A stretch of 64,000 nt of DNA from Thermoproteota archaeon (GTDB lineage Archaea; Thermoproteota; Thermoprotei_A; Sulfolobales; NBVN01): positions 71,134-135,133 of the forward strand of contig JAUQPH010000003.1 of assembly GCA_030550455.1 (NCBI GenBank), read 5' to 3'. The translations under genes and the position numbers were made by a program. The notes under the pieces are model-generated. The model saw only the letters and a program-made list of their open reading frames with translations, was not told where the DNA came from and did no database searches. This document shows positions 32,676-42,275 of the stretch, in pieces. Position 1 is the first letter of the stretch; each line of letters starts with the position of its first letter.

Positions 32676-33836
32676 TCACAGTCTCTCTAATCGCGATATA
32701 AAAAATCCCTCGCTCTTGTGTACGTGTGGGTACAACCTACACACGTTGCTACTAAATTCATAGCCGGAGTACCCGGGACTACAAAAGCCTCTAAATCTTA
32801 GTGGAACTACCGGTTTTACCGACGTTTTCTTCACGATCTTCTCAATGACGTCCTCTCCCTCATCAGGTAGTATTGAACACGTGGTGTATACAACACAGTC
32901 CGACAACTCGAGAGATTTTAAAAGGAGCTCGAGTTGACGCTTACTATAGAATTCTACTTTACCTTGCGTAAGAGTAGCCTTTATGCTTGGGTCTTTATCG
33001 ATAGACCCCGAGTTACTGCAGGGAGCATCTAAAAGAACCTTATCGACTGGTCGAACTAGGTTTATGAACCTAGAGTCGGCAAGAGCTATTTGGACTCTGC
33101 TCTCGGGAACACCTAGCTTCTTAAGTAGGTGCCTCATAATTCTCAGTCTCTTATTAGATATGTCGAAAGCTAGTACCCTAGCGCTCTCCTCAAGCATTAC
33201 AATCAGAGATGTCTTAAGTCCTGGTGCGGCACACATATCAACCACCACATCGCCCGGCCTAACATCGATGAACTCAACGGATACCGCAGAAGCGAGGTCT
33301 TGAGGCAGTGCTTTAAACTCTCGCACAGGTTTAAGAAGCCTAATCGGTCTGGGAGAACTAAGAACTCTGACCATATAGGGGATCTCGGGGTGTACTTCGA
33401 GCTCTACCCCTTCCGCTTCGAGCTCCTTTAGAACCCTCTCCTCAGGTGCTTTAAGAGTGTTTAATCTAAGCCACCAAGTCCTTTCCTCAAACGCCTTAAG
33501 CATGGCCTCGGCACCTCCCGGTCCAAGTAGGTTCGCTATTTTTTCGTAAAGCCACTTACTTACAGATAGCCGACAGTGTGGCTCAACGGGTTCGTATACC
33601 CTCCCGCTTACCCAAGCTCTCGCAAGGTCTCTATAGCTTGAGTGCTTCTTAGTCGATAAACACTTCAGCTTTACGTAATTAGATACTAACCTCCTACACT
33701 CTTGATATAGCCTTTCTCGCTCATCTAGTGTTCGAGCGCAACGCTTTTTACAAGCTCTCTTGAAAGCTACATCGAGAGAAACTCTTCTCTCTATAACCTC
33801 GTAGAGTACTTGAGCGAAAAAGTCGACCTTACTCAA
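32676..33836 (-). CDS. RNA cytosine-C5 methyltransferase (NOL1/NOP2/Sun family, RsmB-like)
   Basis: A 386-residue enzyme that methylates C5 of cytosine in tRNA or rRNA. The N-terminal about 100 residues are a NusB-like helical domain (FFAQVLYEVIERRVSLDVAF). The catalytic domain has motif I DMCAAPGLKTS, motif IV DAPCSNSGSIDKDP with the release Cys, and motif VI VVYTTCSILPDEGE with the nucleophile Cys. The NusB-like start makes it RsmB-like, but archaeal members act on various RNAs. It is 17 nt downstream of valS on the same strand. Confidence 0.92.
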   Translation of the reverse strand: MSKVDFFAQVLYEVIERRVSLDVAFKRACKKRCARTLDERERLYQECRRLVSNYVKLKCLSTKKHSSYRDLARAWVSGRVYEPVEPHCRLSVSKWLYEKIANLLGPGGAEAMLKAFEERTWWLRLNTLKAPEERVLKELEAEGVELEVHPEIPYMVRVLSSPRPIRLLKPVREFKALPQDLASAVSVEFIDVRPGDVVVDMCAAPGLKTSLIVMLEESARVLAFDISNKRLRIMRHLLKKLGVPESRVQIALADSRFINLVRPVDKVLLDAPCSNSGSIDKDPSIKATLTQGKVEFYSKRQLELLLKSLELSDCVVYTTCSILPDEGEDVIEKIVKKTSVKPVVPLRFRGFCSPGYSGYEFSSNVCRLYPHVHKSEGFFISRLERL

Positions 33837-33852
33837 GTTGCCTACCGGTAGT

Positions 33853-36276
33853 CTAGCTTAGCTTTAAGTATACTCCGGTCATTAGTTCGAAGTCCCAGCT
33901 CTCAGGCTTACCTACAGCGACTTCGCGTATGTTATGGAAATACTTGATGTCTTCTACTACGTCCCTAAGTTCTTCCGGTACGTAAATAACTCCACTGATT
34001 TTCTCACTTAACCTCATTCCTCTTTCCTTCTTCCACTTCCATATAGCTGAGTTAACCTGCACTACCTTCTCCATTAGTTCCGGTGAACCACCGTAGTCCT
34101 GTAGTTCCTCGTCCTTTAGCTTTTCTCTAGCTATAGTTCGTCCCTCTAGTAACCTCCACAAGTAGTCGCAAGTAAATGACATTATAGGTGAAAGCAGTTT
34201 GAGTGAGAGCCTTAGCACTCTATATAGAGTGTAGACGGCCCCACCGACTTCGGCATCCGTGAACGGGACCTTCCTGTAAACTCGCGACTTAACCATTTCC
34301 ACGTAGTTAGAAGCGAACACGTCCCATAGGAGGTGGTACAGCTTTAGCGTTGGCTCATATACATCTAGCTTCATGTAGCTATCTATGACCTCCCTAGCCA
34401 CCTTTACCGCATAGGCTATCATAGCCTTATCGAGTGGTCTCAAGACCCACTGTCCGCTAGGCTCTTCAAATGAGGTCACGAACCTTGCGATATTGATTAG
34501 CTTAGTAGAAAACAGTAAGCCCGTCTTTACAGTCGCCTCCGACCACCTATAGTCACTCCCCAACTTGCTCGCTACTGCCGACCAGAATCTAAATGCGTCA
34601 GCTCCGTACTTCTCAATGTAGGGTTCTGGATATATCACATTACCCAACGACTTATGCATAGCTCTCCCTTTCTCGTCAAGCCCCATACCTGTTATTCTAA
34701 CCCACTTAAACGGCGGTTTGCCGGTCAACATCCAGACTCTTAGGATCGTGTAGTAGAGCCACGTCCTAATAATGTCGTAACCCTGTGGTCTTAATGCCTT
34801 CGACAAAGCCTTAGTAGCTACCTCAGGGTTCTCGAGCCAACCCGTCACGTAGAGAACCGAGATCGACGAATCAAACCATGTGTCGAAAACCCTCTTTTCA
34901 CCAACTATGAACTCTCTTGAAGCACCACACGATGGACACCGGTCAACCGGTGGTGGTTCTTTCCATGGTCGAACGTAGCTCCCCGGTTTCGGCAGTATTG
35001 CGTAACCGCACTTAGAGCACGTCCAAAGAGGAACCTCTGTGCCGTAGTAGCGGGTTCTAGAGATAGGCCAGTCCATAGCTAGCGACTTAACCCACTGGTC
35101 TAACCTCCCTCGATGCTCGACCGGGTAGAACTCCATTGAGTTAGCAACCTCCAGTACTTTATCCTTAAAGTTCAGCTGGCTTAAGAAGTATTCTTCAACG
35201 TGTACTATCTCTACTGGTGTCTTACACCTCCAGCACACGGGGACTTCGTGATCGATCTCTTCTTCCTTTACTATTAGGTCTTCCTCTTTCAGCATCCTTA
35301 CTATCTTCTGCCTAGCGTCTGCTATCTTAAGACCTGCTAAAGGTCCTGCTAAATCGTTCATAGTGCCGTCTTTTTCTATGACTACTTTAGGCTCGATCCC
35401 AGTCTCTTTAAAGAATACTAGATCTCTAACATCACCATAAGAGCACATCATAGCTAGACCCGTACCGTATTCAGGTCTAGCCATATCATGAGGAATTATT
35501 GGGACGGTATGCCCGTATACTGGGACGATAGCTCTCTTACCTTCAAGATGCTTGTAGCGGTCATCCCTAGGATTGTAAATAACGGCTCCACACGCCGCTA
35601 GGAGCTCCGGTCTAGTCGTAGCTATAACGATGTCCTCACCTGTCTCTAACACTTTGAACTTAATGTAATAAAGCCTGCCGATCTCGCTAATAAAATCTAT
35701 CTCTGCTTCAGCTAGGGAAGTTCTGCACCTAGGACACCACTGAACCGGTTTGATATCTTTGTAGATCAATCCACGCTTCCACAGCTCGATGAAGGTGGCT
35801 TGAGTCATTGCTCTATACTTAGGAGAGTCTGTACCCTCACGCCAATAATCAAATAAACAACCGAGTCTTTTCCATATGGATACTAGAGATGATTCGTTCT
35901 TATCCAGAAGGTCTGACACCATCTTAAGAAAAGCTTCCCTACCCTCTGCTGTCTTAACCATTTCGTGCGCAATTACACCATAAGTTTTTTCGGCAGCGAC
36001 TTCTGCCGGCAAGCCATTTCTATCAGCGTAAAACGGCACGAGTACCTTAAAACCCAACAGCCTGAAAGCTCTCGCAATCATATCTATTTGAACGTAGTGA
36101 GCCGCTTGAGCCACTCCCCAGGGACCTGAGGGATAGGGTGGAGGTGTATCTATAACAACGTAGTTCTCATCTGAAGACAGGTCGACTTCCTCTCTATAGA
36201 GTCCCTCTCGATCCCAGATCTCCAGAAGCTTTAGCTCTTCATCCGGACGCCACCTATTGAGCTCTATTTTACCCAT
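33853..36276 (-). CDS. valS: Valyl-tRNA synthetase with a degenerate HIGH motif
   Basis: An 807-residue class I synthetase of the archaeal type, without the C-terminal coiled coil of bacterial ValRS. The catalytic domain starts VVIDTPPPYPSG. It is followed at residues 53-61 by WGVAQAAHY where W-H-x-G-x-A-A-H-Y is expected, so the first His and Gly of HIGH are missing. The KMSKS region reads RAMHKSLGNVI. The editing domain (IVIATTRPELLAACGA) and zinc-type cysteines (VQWCPRCRTSL; CSKCGY; CPSCG) are present. The anticodon-binding helices end normally. It is essential, so the protein must be functional if it is the only ValRS. The DNA across the motif was checked and shows no frameshift. Confidence 0.93.
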   Translation of the reverse strand: MGKIELNRWRPDEELKLLEIWDREGLYREEVDLSSDENYVVIDTPPPYPSGPWGVAQAAHYVQIDMIARAFRLLGFKVLVPFYADRNGLPAEVAAEKTYGVIAHEMVKTAEGREAFLKMVSDLLDKNESSLVSIWKRLGCLFDYWREGTDSPKYRAMTQATFIELWKRGLIYKDIKPVQWCPRCRTSLAEAEIDFISEIGRLYYIKFKVLETGEDIVIATTRPELLAACGAVIYNPRDDRYKHLEGKRAIVPVYGHTVPIIPHDMARPEYGTGLAMMCSYGDVRDLVFFKETGIEPKVVIEKDGTMNDLAGPLAGLKIADARQKIVRMLKEEDLIVKEEEIDHEVPVCWRCKTPVEIVHVEEYFLSQLNFKDKVLEVANSMEFYPVEHRGRLDQWVKSLAMDWPISRTRYYGTEVPLWTCSKCGYAILPKPGSYVRPWKEPPPVDRCPSCGASREFIVGEKRVFDTWFDSSISVLYVTGWLENPEVATKALSKALRPQGYDIIRTWLYYTILRVWMLTGKPPFKWVRITGMGLDEKGRAMHKSLGNVIYPEPYIEKYGADAFRFWSAVASKLGSDYRWSEATVKTGLLFSTKLINIARFVTSFEEPSGQWVLRPLDKAMIAYAVKVAREVIDSYMKLDVYEPTLKLYHLLWDVFASNYVEMVKSRVYRKVPFTDAEVGGAVYTLYRVLRLSLKLLSPIMSFTCDYLWRLLEGRTIAREKLKDEELQDYGGSPELMEKVVQVNSAIWKWKKERGMRLSEKISGVIYVPEELRDVVEDIKYFHNIREVAVGKPESWDFELMTGVYLKLS

Positions 36277-36329
36277 GCCTATCCCGAATTCTAAGTTAGT
36301 TGAGGCATATAAGGCGAGAACCTCCTGTG

Positions 36330-36545
36330 TAGTTAGTGGACACCGTTTCCCACCCTAGGTTTCTGTATGTCTTCCTAGGGCTGGTCATCACGGTTTCCCT
36401 GAGCCCCCTCCCCACGGTCTGCCGTAGGTCTCGGAAGCCCGGGGTCACCAAAGCATCTATACGCACTCATCGGTTTACAAACCCTGCTTGACTTAATCAC
36501 ACCAAGAGCTCTAAGCATTCTAAAGAAACTTACAAAAACCTAGCA
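36330..36545 (-). pseudogene. Decayed transposon gene remnant, copy C (homologous to 1330-1545)
   Basis: On the minus strand this stretch aligns for about 210 bp with the copy A remnant. Protein pieces TYGRPWGGGSGKP and, after a frameshift, RETVMTSPRKTYRNLGWETV match the copy A tail (YDSPWGRLGETVM...NPMKIYGYVG) position by position. The downstream non-coding element seen in copy A is absent here because the valS start lies in its place. It is probably the broken end of an IS200/IS605-type element. Confidence 0.45.
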
Positions 36546-37189
36546 TACTAAAACAGCTGTAAACCCTTCGACTCCGATAGCATTAAGCCTGCATCAAGAC
36601 TAACAAAAATGTGGAAGTTGTAGGGGTTGGGTTTCGTGATTAGTTGATGTTGTTTGTTGTCAACCCTCGGCTTCACAGACCTCGGAGCACCCTCCACCAG
36701 TACCCACATCGTCGGTCCCCACTCACTCGGGTTTTCACCACGCACCCGCATCGCGGACCCATCCTTCGATAAAGCGACTTACATCAACCCCTACAAACCT
36801 CCCCTACAAACCTCTGTAAAACTGAAGCAGTTGCGCGAGGCGCTAAACGTTTGTAGAGAGCGTTTCAAACCCTAGTTCGTAGTTCCTGAGAGTTAGTGGG
36901 TTTGTCGCAATCAAGTTACGCGACATTGATGTACAGATGCGGTAGAGTTCATGAACTTAAAACTATAGCTTATTGTTTCTAAAGTTAGAGAAAGTATAAG
37001 TGATTTAAGACTTAGTTAGAGTAAGATAATGCGGAAGTCGTCGAATAAGATATCTTAAATCGGTTTATATGTTCGGAAAACTAGGTATTCTTCGGCATTT
37101 AATGTTTTCATACCGAGTTTACATAGGTCTTCGTACTGTTAGTAATGTGGAGGAGGAGTTGTGAGATTGAGTTGTTCGCGCCTATTACA
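36546..37189. other. Decayed stretch with a tandem repeat
   Basis: About 640 nt with no supported gene. Two overlapping frames exist at 36548-36875 on opposite strands, but neither has a recognised domain. CCCCTACAAACCT occurs twice in tandem near 36795-36820, and its inverse (TGTAGGGGTT) occurs at about 36619, giving a long inverted repeat. GGTGAAAACCCGAG on the minus strand resembles a block of copy A. The part after 36900 is A/T-rich and featureless. Confidence 0.35.
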
Positions 37190-37477
37190 CTACTCTGTAA
37201 ACATCCGTGTTACGTACTCTATGTCTACCGAGCTAATACCTTCTATACTACCTAGAATGTTCTCCAGTTCGTAGGTCCCTCCCTCGTACTCCTCGGGCAT
37301 GGCTAGGTAGACTCTGAGACCGTACAGACCGAAGGCGATGTAAAACTTCTCTGCTTTGATTAGCTCGTACTGCTGTGGGAGAGCTTGCTTTATCTTATCG
37401 ACTAGTCCGTCTATATTTACTTCATCACTATCGGGGTTTATCCTAATAGCGACGACTACTTTACCCACCGCTATCAC
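37190..37477 (-). CDS. Translation elongation factor EF-1 beta (aEF1B)
   Basis: A 95-residue archaeal nucleotide-exchange factor for EF-1 alpha. It matches the family across its length: KVVVAIRINPDSDEVNIDGL, then LIKAEKFYIAFGLYGLRV and DIEYVTRMF. The GTG at 37477 follows the stop of the Zn-ribbon gene without a gap. This is the well-known archaeal pairing of a Zn-ribbon RNA-binding protein with EF-1 beta. Confidence 0.93.
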   Translation of the reverse strand: MIAVGKVVVAIRINPDSDEVNIDGLVDKIKQALPQQYELIKAEKFYIAFGLYGLRVYLAMPEEYEGGTYELENILGSIEGISSVDIEYVTRMFTE

Positions 37478-37687
37478 CTAAGGTCCTTCGAATCCGCATG
37501 ATGGACACCTATAGGATGCTGCCAGCTTTCTACACTTCTCGCATCGCCAAATAACAGTCTTCCCGCAATTAGGGCAGTTGAACCTGACTGCCCTAGTATA
37601 CGGTTCAACTATCCTTCCACAACTACTACATACTGGAGGTTGGCACGCGTCTACTATAGCCGAAACCCTTTCGGGAATAGCTCCTAT
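37478..37687 (-). CDS. Zn-ribbon RNA-binding protein (translation-associated), probable ATA start
   Basis: A protein of about 69 residues with four CxxC knuckles (CSSCG, CPNCG, CEKC, CPSCG) ending in GFEGP, as in the archaeal Zn-ribbon family found beside EF-1 beta. The only canonical start in frame is a GTG at 37789 (or 37783), inside the 3' end of the TatD-like gene and upstream of a clear TATA box at 37717-37724. That would add a 34-residue non-homologous extension. Transcription from that box starts near 37694. The first plausible start after it is ATA at 37687, giving MGAIPERVSAIVDACQPP before the first CxxC. No ATG, GTG or TTG lies between the TATA box and the zinc knuckles. Confidence 0.8.
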   Translation of the reverse strand: MGAIPERVSAIVDACQPPVCSSCGRIVEPYTRAVRFNCPNCGKTVIWRCEKCRKLAASYRCPSCGFEGP

Positions 37688-37716
37688 CTTCGTTCCCCTA
37701 GCTCTGGTTGCTAAGG

Positions 37717-37724
37717 GTATATAA
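37717..37724 (-). promoter_or_regulatory. TATA box of the Zn-ribbon / EF-1 beta operon
   Basis: TTATATAC on the minus strand overlaps the end of the upstream TatD-like gene region. Its centre is about 33 nt before the ATA at 37687, predicting a transcript start near 37694. Confidence 0.6.
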
Positions 37725-37727
37725 GCA

Positions 37728-38576
37728 CTAAAGGGAGGCTTTGTAGTAAACTGCCGGGTTAAACTGTAAGACTTTCTCTGCACACACACTCGAAAGCCGT
37801 CCTTCGTTGACGGCTTTCAAGACCTCGCGCCGAATGTCCCATGGGTAAACAACGGCTCCAGGTCTCCTCGGGTCGTCTAAGTAGTCACTTTCGATTAGTA
37901 CGTTAGTACATTCACTGCTTAACCCACTTACAGCCTGAGACTTACCGACGACACTAACATAGAATCCATCCCTAGTGTAGATCTCTACTTGAGATGGTGG
38001 TACGTGATGCATTAAAACGTTTTCATGTGGTAGTCCAACGCTATCTACTAAAAGTTTAATGCTCTTGTAGGTTACCAACCCAGCGTTCTCGCTGTGGATA
38101 TGGATCTTAGTACCGGTATCTTTAGCTACAGTGAAGCTCTTCAGCAACAATAGTTCGTTCACAACCCACGACTCGGGAGGAGAGGGGTAGTGAGGTCTAC
38201 CGAACTCACCCAAGCCATCTAGCAGTCCATTACTAAGCAGGAGTTCGAGCTTCTTCATGTAGTTCTCCTCTAATTCTCTATAGACTCTTTCAACACCTCT
38301 ATTGGATCTAACGAGCTTGTCGACCGTTGATGGGTGGAGACCACTAAAGCACAGAGTACCACCGTACTTCTTCTTGACTTCATTGCAGAGCTTAACATGT
38401 AACTCTAGGGACTTCATAACACCATCTAAGCTTTCGTCTAGGCCGTAGCTAGCTGGGTTAAGCTGTACGAGAACTATCAGTTTTCCACCAGATGATCTAA
38501 ACCTTCTAACTACTTCATCGTATCCTAAGCCGAGCGTTGATGCGTGAGCGTGAGCATCAATAAACCACTCTATCAA
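37728..38576 (-). CDS. TatD-like metal-dependent hydrolase
   Basis: A 282-residue TIM-barrel amidohydrolase-type protein. The first metal motif is FIDAHAHAS. The others are in LGEFGRPHYPSP (Glu), KIHIHSENAG, LMHHVPPS and NVLIESDYLDDP (Asp). TatD proteins are nucleases or related phosphoesterases; this archaeal branch is not characterised. It has a TTG start with GGTGATC upstream. It lies 19 nt downstream of pyrG and upstream of the translation pair. Confidence 0.8.
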   Translation of the reverse strand: MIEWFIDAHAHASTLGLGYDEVVRRFRSSGGKLIVLVQLNPASYGLDESLDGVMKSLELHVKLCNEVKKKYGGTLCFSGLHPSTVDKLVRSNRGVERVYRELEENYMKKLELLLSNGLLDGLGEFGRPHYPSPPESWVVNELLLLKSFTVAKDTGTKIHIHSENAGLVTYKSIKLLVDSVGLPHENVLMHHVPPSQVEIYTRDGFYVSVVGKSQAVSGLSSECTNVLIESDYLDDPRRPGAVVYPWDIRREVLKAVNEGRLSSVCAEKVLQFNPAVYYKASL

Positions 38577-38595
38577 CGCAGATCACCACATCTAC

Positions 38596-40194
38596 TCAGC
38601 CCCGCAACGCAGTTCTCAAGAACTGCACGAAGACTGGAGAAGGGTTCAATGGCCTGCTCCTAAACTCCGGGTGGGCTTGAGTACCGAAGTAGAACCTCTG
38701 GCTGGTTAACTCCATGATCTCCGGGTAACCCTCGGGGCTAAAACCACTTACTATAAATCCGAACTCCTCGAATTTGCTGAGGTACTGCGGATTGATGTGA
38801 TACCTGTGTCTATGGCGTTCATATACTACCTCAGCACCATAGACTCTGTATGCTAGCGTCCCTTTTCGTATCATTATCGGTAGGGCTCCCAACCTCATGG
38901 AGCCTCCTCTAGCTACTACGGTCTTTTGAGACTCTAGCAAGTCTACAACAGGATGGGGAGTATTAGGGTCTACCTCTGTAGTGTGCGCACCGTTAAGTCC
39001 GATCACGTTTCTAGCGAACTCAACTACCATTAGCTGGAGCCCGAAGCATATACCTAGTACAGGTTTCTCCCTCTCTCTCAAGGCCTTTATTACAGCAATC
39101 TTGCCTTCTACTCCTCTAACTCCAAACCCAGGAAGGATTACCGCACCATCTACTGACTCAATGGAGCTTTCTGGGTCTACCTTACCTTGTTCTACATCTG
39201 AAGATTCTATCCAAACTAGGTTGGGTCTAGCCCCTAAGTAAGCACCCGCATGCTTTAAGGCTTCAATGATAGATAGATAGCTATCACGTAAAGCCGTGTA
39301 CTTACCAACCATAGCTATAGACACAGTTTTAGATGCCTTCTTATATCTCTCTACGAAATCCAGCCACTTACCGAGGTCGGGGTCCCTATACTCTAAAGCG
39401 AGTTTTCTTGCGAGAGCTCTGTCAAGTCCCTGCTCCTTGAGTAACCTCGGTACATCATAAACCGGGTCGACATCATAGCTGTTAACGACTTCGTCGATCC
39501 CTACATTACCAAAAAGCGCTAGTTTCTTTCTCACATTGGAATCGATAGGGCTGTCCGACCTAGCCACTATCACGTCAGGTTGTATACCTATTCTCCTCAG
39601 TTCTTGAAAGCTATGCTGTGCTGGCTTAGTCTTAAACTCTCCAGTTGATGAGAGTCTCGGGATTAGAACTACGTGAACAAACACGGAATTAGTTGGTCCT
39701 TCCTCTAACCTCATCTGCCTAGCGGCTTCAAGAAATGGTAGACCCTCAATATCGCCCACAGTACCCCCTATCTCTACTAGAACTATGTCTACAGATGTTT
39801 TCTTAGCCACCTCCCTTATCTTGCTCTTTATTTCATCAGTAACGTGCGGAATTATCTGAACCGTCTGTCCTAAGTAGTCACCCCTTCTCTCTTTAGTTAT
39901 TATCTCTAGGTATATCTTACCCGTCGTTATGTTGTGCTCCTTGCTCAAGCTTGTCTCAAGAAACCTTTCATAGTGACCTATATCGAGGTCTGTCTCACCT
40001 CCATCGTCAGTAATAAACACCTCTCCATGCATGTACGGGTTCATGGTTCCTGCGTCTACGTTTACGTATGGGTCTATCTTAATCGCTGTTACTGAATAAC
40101 CCATGCCCTTGAGTAGCAGACCTATTGACGCAGTAGTAATTCCCTTGCCCAGCCCTGAAAGCACACCACCAGTTACGAAGATATACTTAACCAC
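38596..40194 (-). CDS. pyrG: CTP synthase
   Basis: A 532-residue enzyme that makes CTP from UTP using glutamine and ATP. The synthase domain has [22 protein letters not shown] split at the P-loop, and [16 protein letters not shown] and [21 protein letters not shown] segments. The glutamine amidotransferase domain has the nucleophile Cys in VLGICFGLQ and HPEF near the end. It is full length, with a GTG start. Confidence 0.96.
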   Translation of the reverse strand: MVKYIFVTGGVLSGLGKGITTASIGLLLKGMGYSVTAIKIDPYVNVDAGTMNPYMHGEVFITDDGGETDLDIGHYERFLETSLSKEHNITTGKIYLEIITKERRGDYLGQTVQIIPHVTDEIKSKIREVAKKTSVDIVLVEIGGTVGDIEGLPFLEAARQMRLEEGPTNSVFVHVVLIPRLSSTGEFKTKPAQHSFQELRRIGIQPDVIVARSDSPIDSNVRKKLALFGNVGIDEVVNSYDVDPVYDVPRLLKEQGLDRALARKLALEYRDPDLGKWLDFVERYKKASKTVSIAMVGKYTALRDSYLSIIEALKHAGAYLGARPNLVWIESSDVEQGKVDPESSIESVDGAVILPGFGVRGVEGKIAVIKALREREKPVLGICFGLQLMVVEFARNVIGLNGAHTTEVDPNTPHPVVDLLESQKTVVARGGSMRLGALPIMIRKGTLAYRVYGAEVVYERHRHRYHINPQYLSKFEEFGFIVSGFSPEGYPEIMELTSQRFYFGTQAHPEFRSRPLNPSPVFVQFLRTALRG

Positions 40195-40275
40195 TTGCCC
40201 GCAATTTAATCTGAGTTAGTCGCACTTAAAAGCATTCGACTACAAGTGATATCGGCAAGAACCGGTGGAATAGGC

Positions 40276-40797
40276 ATGAGCTTTAAAAACGCTCTAGAAG
40301 TGCTTGAAAGCCGAATTGAGCGCTTCGATGAAGTGAGAAGTAAGTCGATAAAGAGTGTCTCGAGAAGTAGGGCTACAGCGTTCGACTCCATCTATGAGGT
40401 ATTAAATAAAGTAGCCTCGCTCGTTAGGAGCATGTCGCAACTAGAATCCTCTCTAGCCCATAACGTAGGGTACACGAGAGTTTGCGGTAACGGCGTCTTG
40501 GTTAAGACTAAGGATGGATCTGCGTTCATGAAGTTCAAACCCCTAAGAGTTGTAGCTTACTCGTCATCTACCAATACAGTTAAACTTTCTTATGGAAACG
40601 TGTCTATAGAGGTAGCAGGAGACTCTATCACGGTAACTCTTGGAAAACTTAGCCAGAGCCTGCGCTACCTAGACCCAGCTGATATAGCGAATAATGCGGC
40701 AGCTTACAACGCTCTCTTAAGTAGAGTTATCGCTATCCCAGACGAGCTTTCTCGAACCATCTCCTTCTGCGCTAAGGCCATTGGTGTAAAGCTGTGA
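40276..40797 (+). CDS. Unrecognised small protein
   Basis: The frame is open from 40246, but the ATG at 40276 is preferred because GGTGGA lies 6 nt before it. About 173 residues. The N-terminal half is helical and charged (NALEVLESRIERFDEVRSKSI; YEVLNKVASLVRSMSQLES). The second half is beta-rich (GYTRVCGNGVLVKTKDGSAF; NTVKLSYGNVSIEVAGDSITV). There are no membrane segments or catalytic motifs. It is divergent from pyrG and lies 40 nt upstream of the S7 gene. The Thermoproteota-like layout suggests a conserved hypothetical protein, but I cannot name it. Confidence 0.6.
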   Translation: MSFKNALEVLESRIERFDEVRSKSIKSVSRSRATAFDSIYEVLNKVASLVRSMSQLESSLAHNVGYTRVCGNGVLVKTKDGSAFMKFKPLRVVAYSSSTNTVKLSYGNVSIEVAGDSITVTLGKLSQSLRYLDPADIANNAAAYNALLSRVIAIPDELSRTISFCAKAIGVKL

Positions 40798-40798
40798 A

Positions 40799-40807
40799 GT
40801 TTAAAAG
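40799..40807 (+). promoter_or_regulatory. TATA-like box for the S7 gene
   Basis: GTTTAAAAG is centred about 35 nt before the ATG at 40838, with the predicted transcript start near 40829. Confidence 0.45.
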
Positions 40808-40837
40808 CTGTAAAGTGTCTTACATTGAGGCGTCTAT

Positions 40838-41425
40838 ATGAGCGATACGGCAGTAATTCCGTCTGAGATAAAGCTGTTCGGGAAGTGGGATTACGTAAAC
40901 GTCCAAACCAGAGACCCGAGTCTTAAGAAGTACATATGCTTAAGACCTTACTACATTCCACATACGGGTGGCAGACACGAGCATAGGAGGTTTGCTAAAG
41001 CTGAAGCTCCGATAGTTGAGAGACTTATTAACAAGCTAATGAGACCTGGGAGAAACACGGGCAAGAAGCATTTAGCGTACAACATAGTTAAGCTAGCATT
41101 CGATATGATCTACGAGAGAACGAAGGAGAACCCCCTCCAAGTTCTAGTGAGAGCTATCGAGAATAGTGCACCGAGAGAAGAAACTACGAGGATAATGTAT
41201 GGAGGTATAATATACCACGTTGCCGTGGACGTATCTCCACTAAGAAGGGTGGACTTAGCCCTTAGGTTTATAACAGAAGGTGCGAGGATAGCTTCCTTTA
41301 AATCAACAAAGCACATAGCTGAGTGTTTAGCAGAAGAAATAATCTTAGCCGCAAGCGGCGACTCTAGAAGCTACGCTATCTCCAAGAAGGAGGAAATAGA
41401 GAGGATTGCCTTAAGCTCCAGGTAG
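40838..41425 (+). CDS. rps7: 30S ribosomal protein S7
   Basis: A 195-residue protein that binds the 3' domain of 16S rRNA. It has the archaeal N-terminal extension ([21 protein letters not shown]), [23 protein letters not shown] split at the loop, [35 protein letters not shown] and [16 protein letters not shown]. It stands alone here rather than in the usual S12-S7-EF cluster. Confidence 0.96.
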   Translation: MSDTAVIPSEIKLFGKWDYVNVQTRDPSLKKYICLRPYYIPHTGGRHEHRRFAKAEAPIVERLINKLMRPGRNTGKKHLAYNIVKLAFDMIYERTKENPLQVLVRAIENSAPREETTRIMYGGIIYHVAVDVSPLRRVDLALRFITEGARIASFKSTKHIAECLAEEIILAASGDSRSYAISKKEEIERIALSSR

Positions 41426-41688
41426 ACCAGAAGATACTCCTTCAACTACCTTTCTCGAGAGAAACTCCTCGATCGCGTTCCTTTCAGAAGCTAACTAAGC
41501 CGTTTAATCCGAGTTCTGCTCTAGTCGAGTATGCTACCGCTTTCTATGGTGGCTTCGTTTTCTATTGGACAGATACACTGAGACTTAGCATCACCATCGG
41601 AACATCTGCTGGATTCCTAGTGTAGTAGCATTTACTCTATGACTCATCAATCTGTTTGACGAGAGCGATTTCGGTATTTCATGTATCC
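41426..41688. other. Intergenic stretch upstream of the oxidoreductase operon
   Basis: No gene is supported. The sequence is mixed in composition with no repeat. The operon promoter follows at 41689. Confidence 0.4.
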
Positions 41689-41698
41689 ATTTATTATT
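41689..41698 (+). promoter_or_regulatory. TATA-like box of the por operon
   Basis: ATTTATTATT is centred 33 nt before the ATG at 41727. The predicted transcript start is near 41720, and GGGTG lies just before the start codon region. Confidence 0.5.
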
Positions 41699-41726
41699 GT
41701 AGACATTCATTACTGGGTGTTACCGC

Positions 41727-42275
41727 ATGTTAACGGAGATCAGGTGGCATGGAAGGGGTGGTCAAGGAGCAGTTACTGCTGCCGAACTTGTGGCTTACGC
41801 ATCAGTTCTTAAGGGTTACTATGCCTTAGCTTTCCCCGAGTTTGGTGCTGAAAGGAGAGGTGCCCCGGTTACTGCCTACAATAGGATCTCCGATAAAGTT
41901 GTCTACGATAGGTCTCCAGTAATCGAGCCAGATATTGTGGTTATACTGGATCCGAGCATGGTGGGACGTGAGGTTCTGCACGGTCTAAAGAGAGGTGGTC
42001 TCGTCGTCGCTAATACTGTGAAAAAGCCTAAAGAGCTTGCCGAGCTCTTGGGAAGTGAGTACAGATATGCCACGATAAACGCAACCAGAATAGCTCTAGA
42101 TGTTTTCAGGCTACCCATAGTGAACACCGCAATGACTGCTGCCTTAATTGCGTCTACTAAGATATTAGACCTAGAACATCTAGTAGAAGCTGTTAAAGCT
42201 AGATTTAGTGCGAGACTAGCAGCACTAAATGAGCTAGTAATTAGGAAATCATACGAATTAACAGAGGTGGCGTAA
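41727..42275 (+). CDS. porG: 2-oxoacid (pyruvate):ferredoxin oxidoreductase, gamma subunit
   Basis: A 182-residue subunit with the family N-terminus EIRWHGRGGQGAVTAAELVAYA and FPEFGAERRGAPVTAYNR. It is the first gene of a tight four-gene operon in the order gamma-delta-alpha-beta, which is typical of archaeal pyruvate or 2-oxoisovalerate oxidoreductases. It is followed immediately by the delta gene, whose GTG begins right after its stop. Confidence 0.93.
   Translation: MLTEIRWHGRGGQGAVTAAELVAYASVLKGYYALAFPEFGAERRGAPVTAYNRISDKVVYDRSPVIEPDIVVILDPSMVGREVLHGLKRGGLVVANTVKKPKELAELLGSEYRYATINATRIALDVFRLPIVNTAMTAALIASTKILDLEHLVEAVKARFSARLAALNELVIRKSYELTEVA

Noticed and set aside
36548..36875. Two opposed ORFs of 67 and 73 residues
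   Set aside because: They overlap each other in decayed transposon-like DNA, and neither shows a conserved domain.
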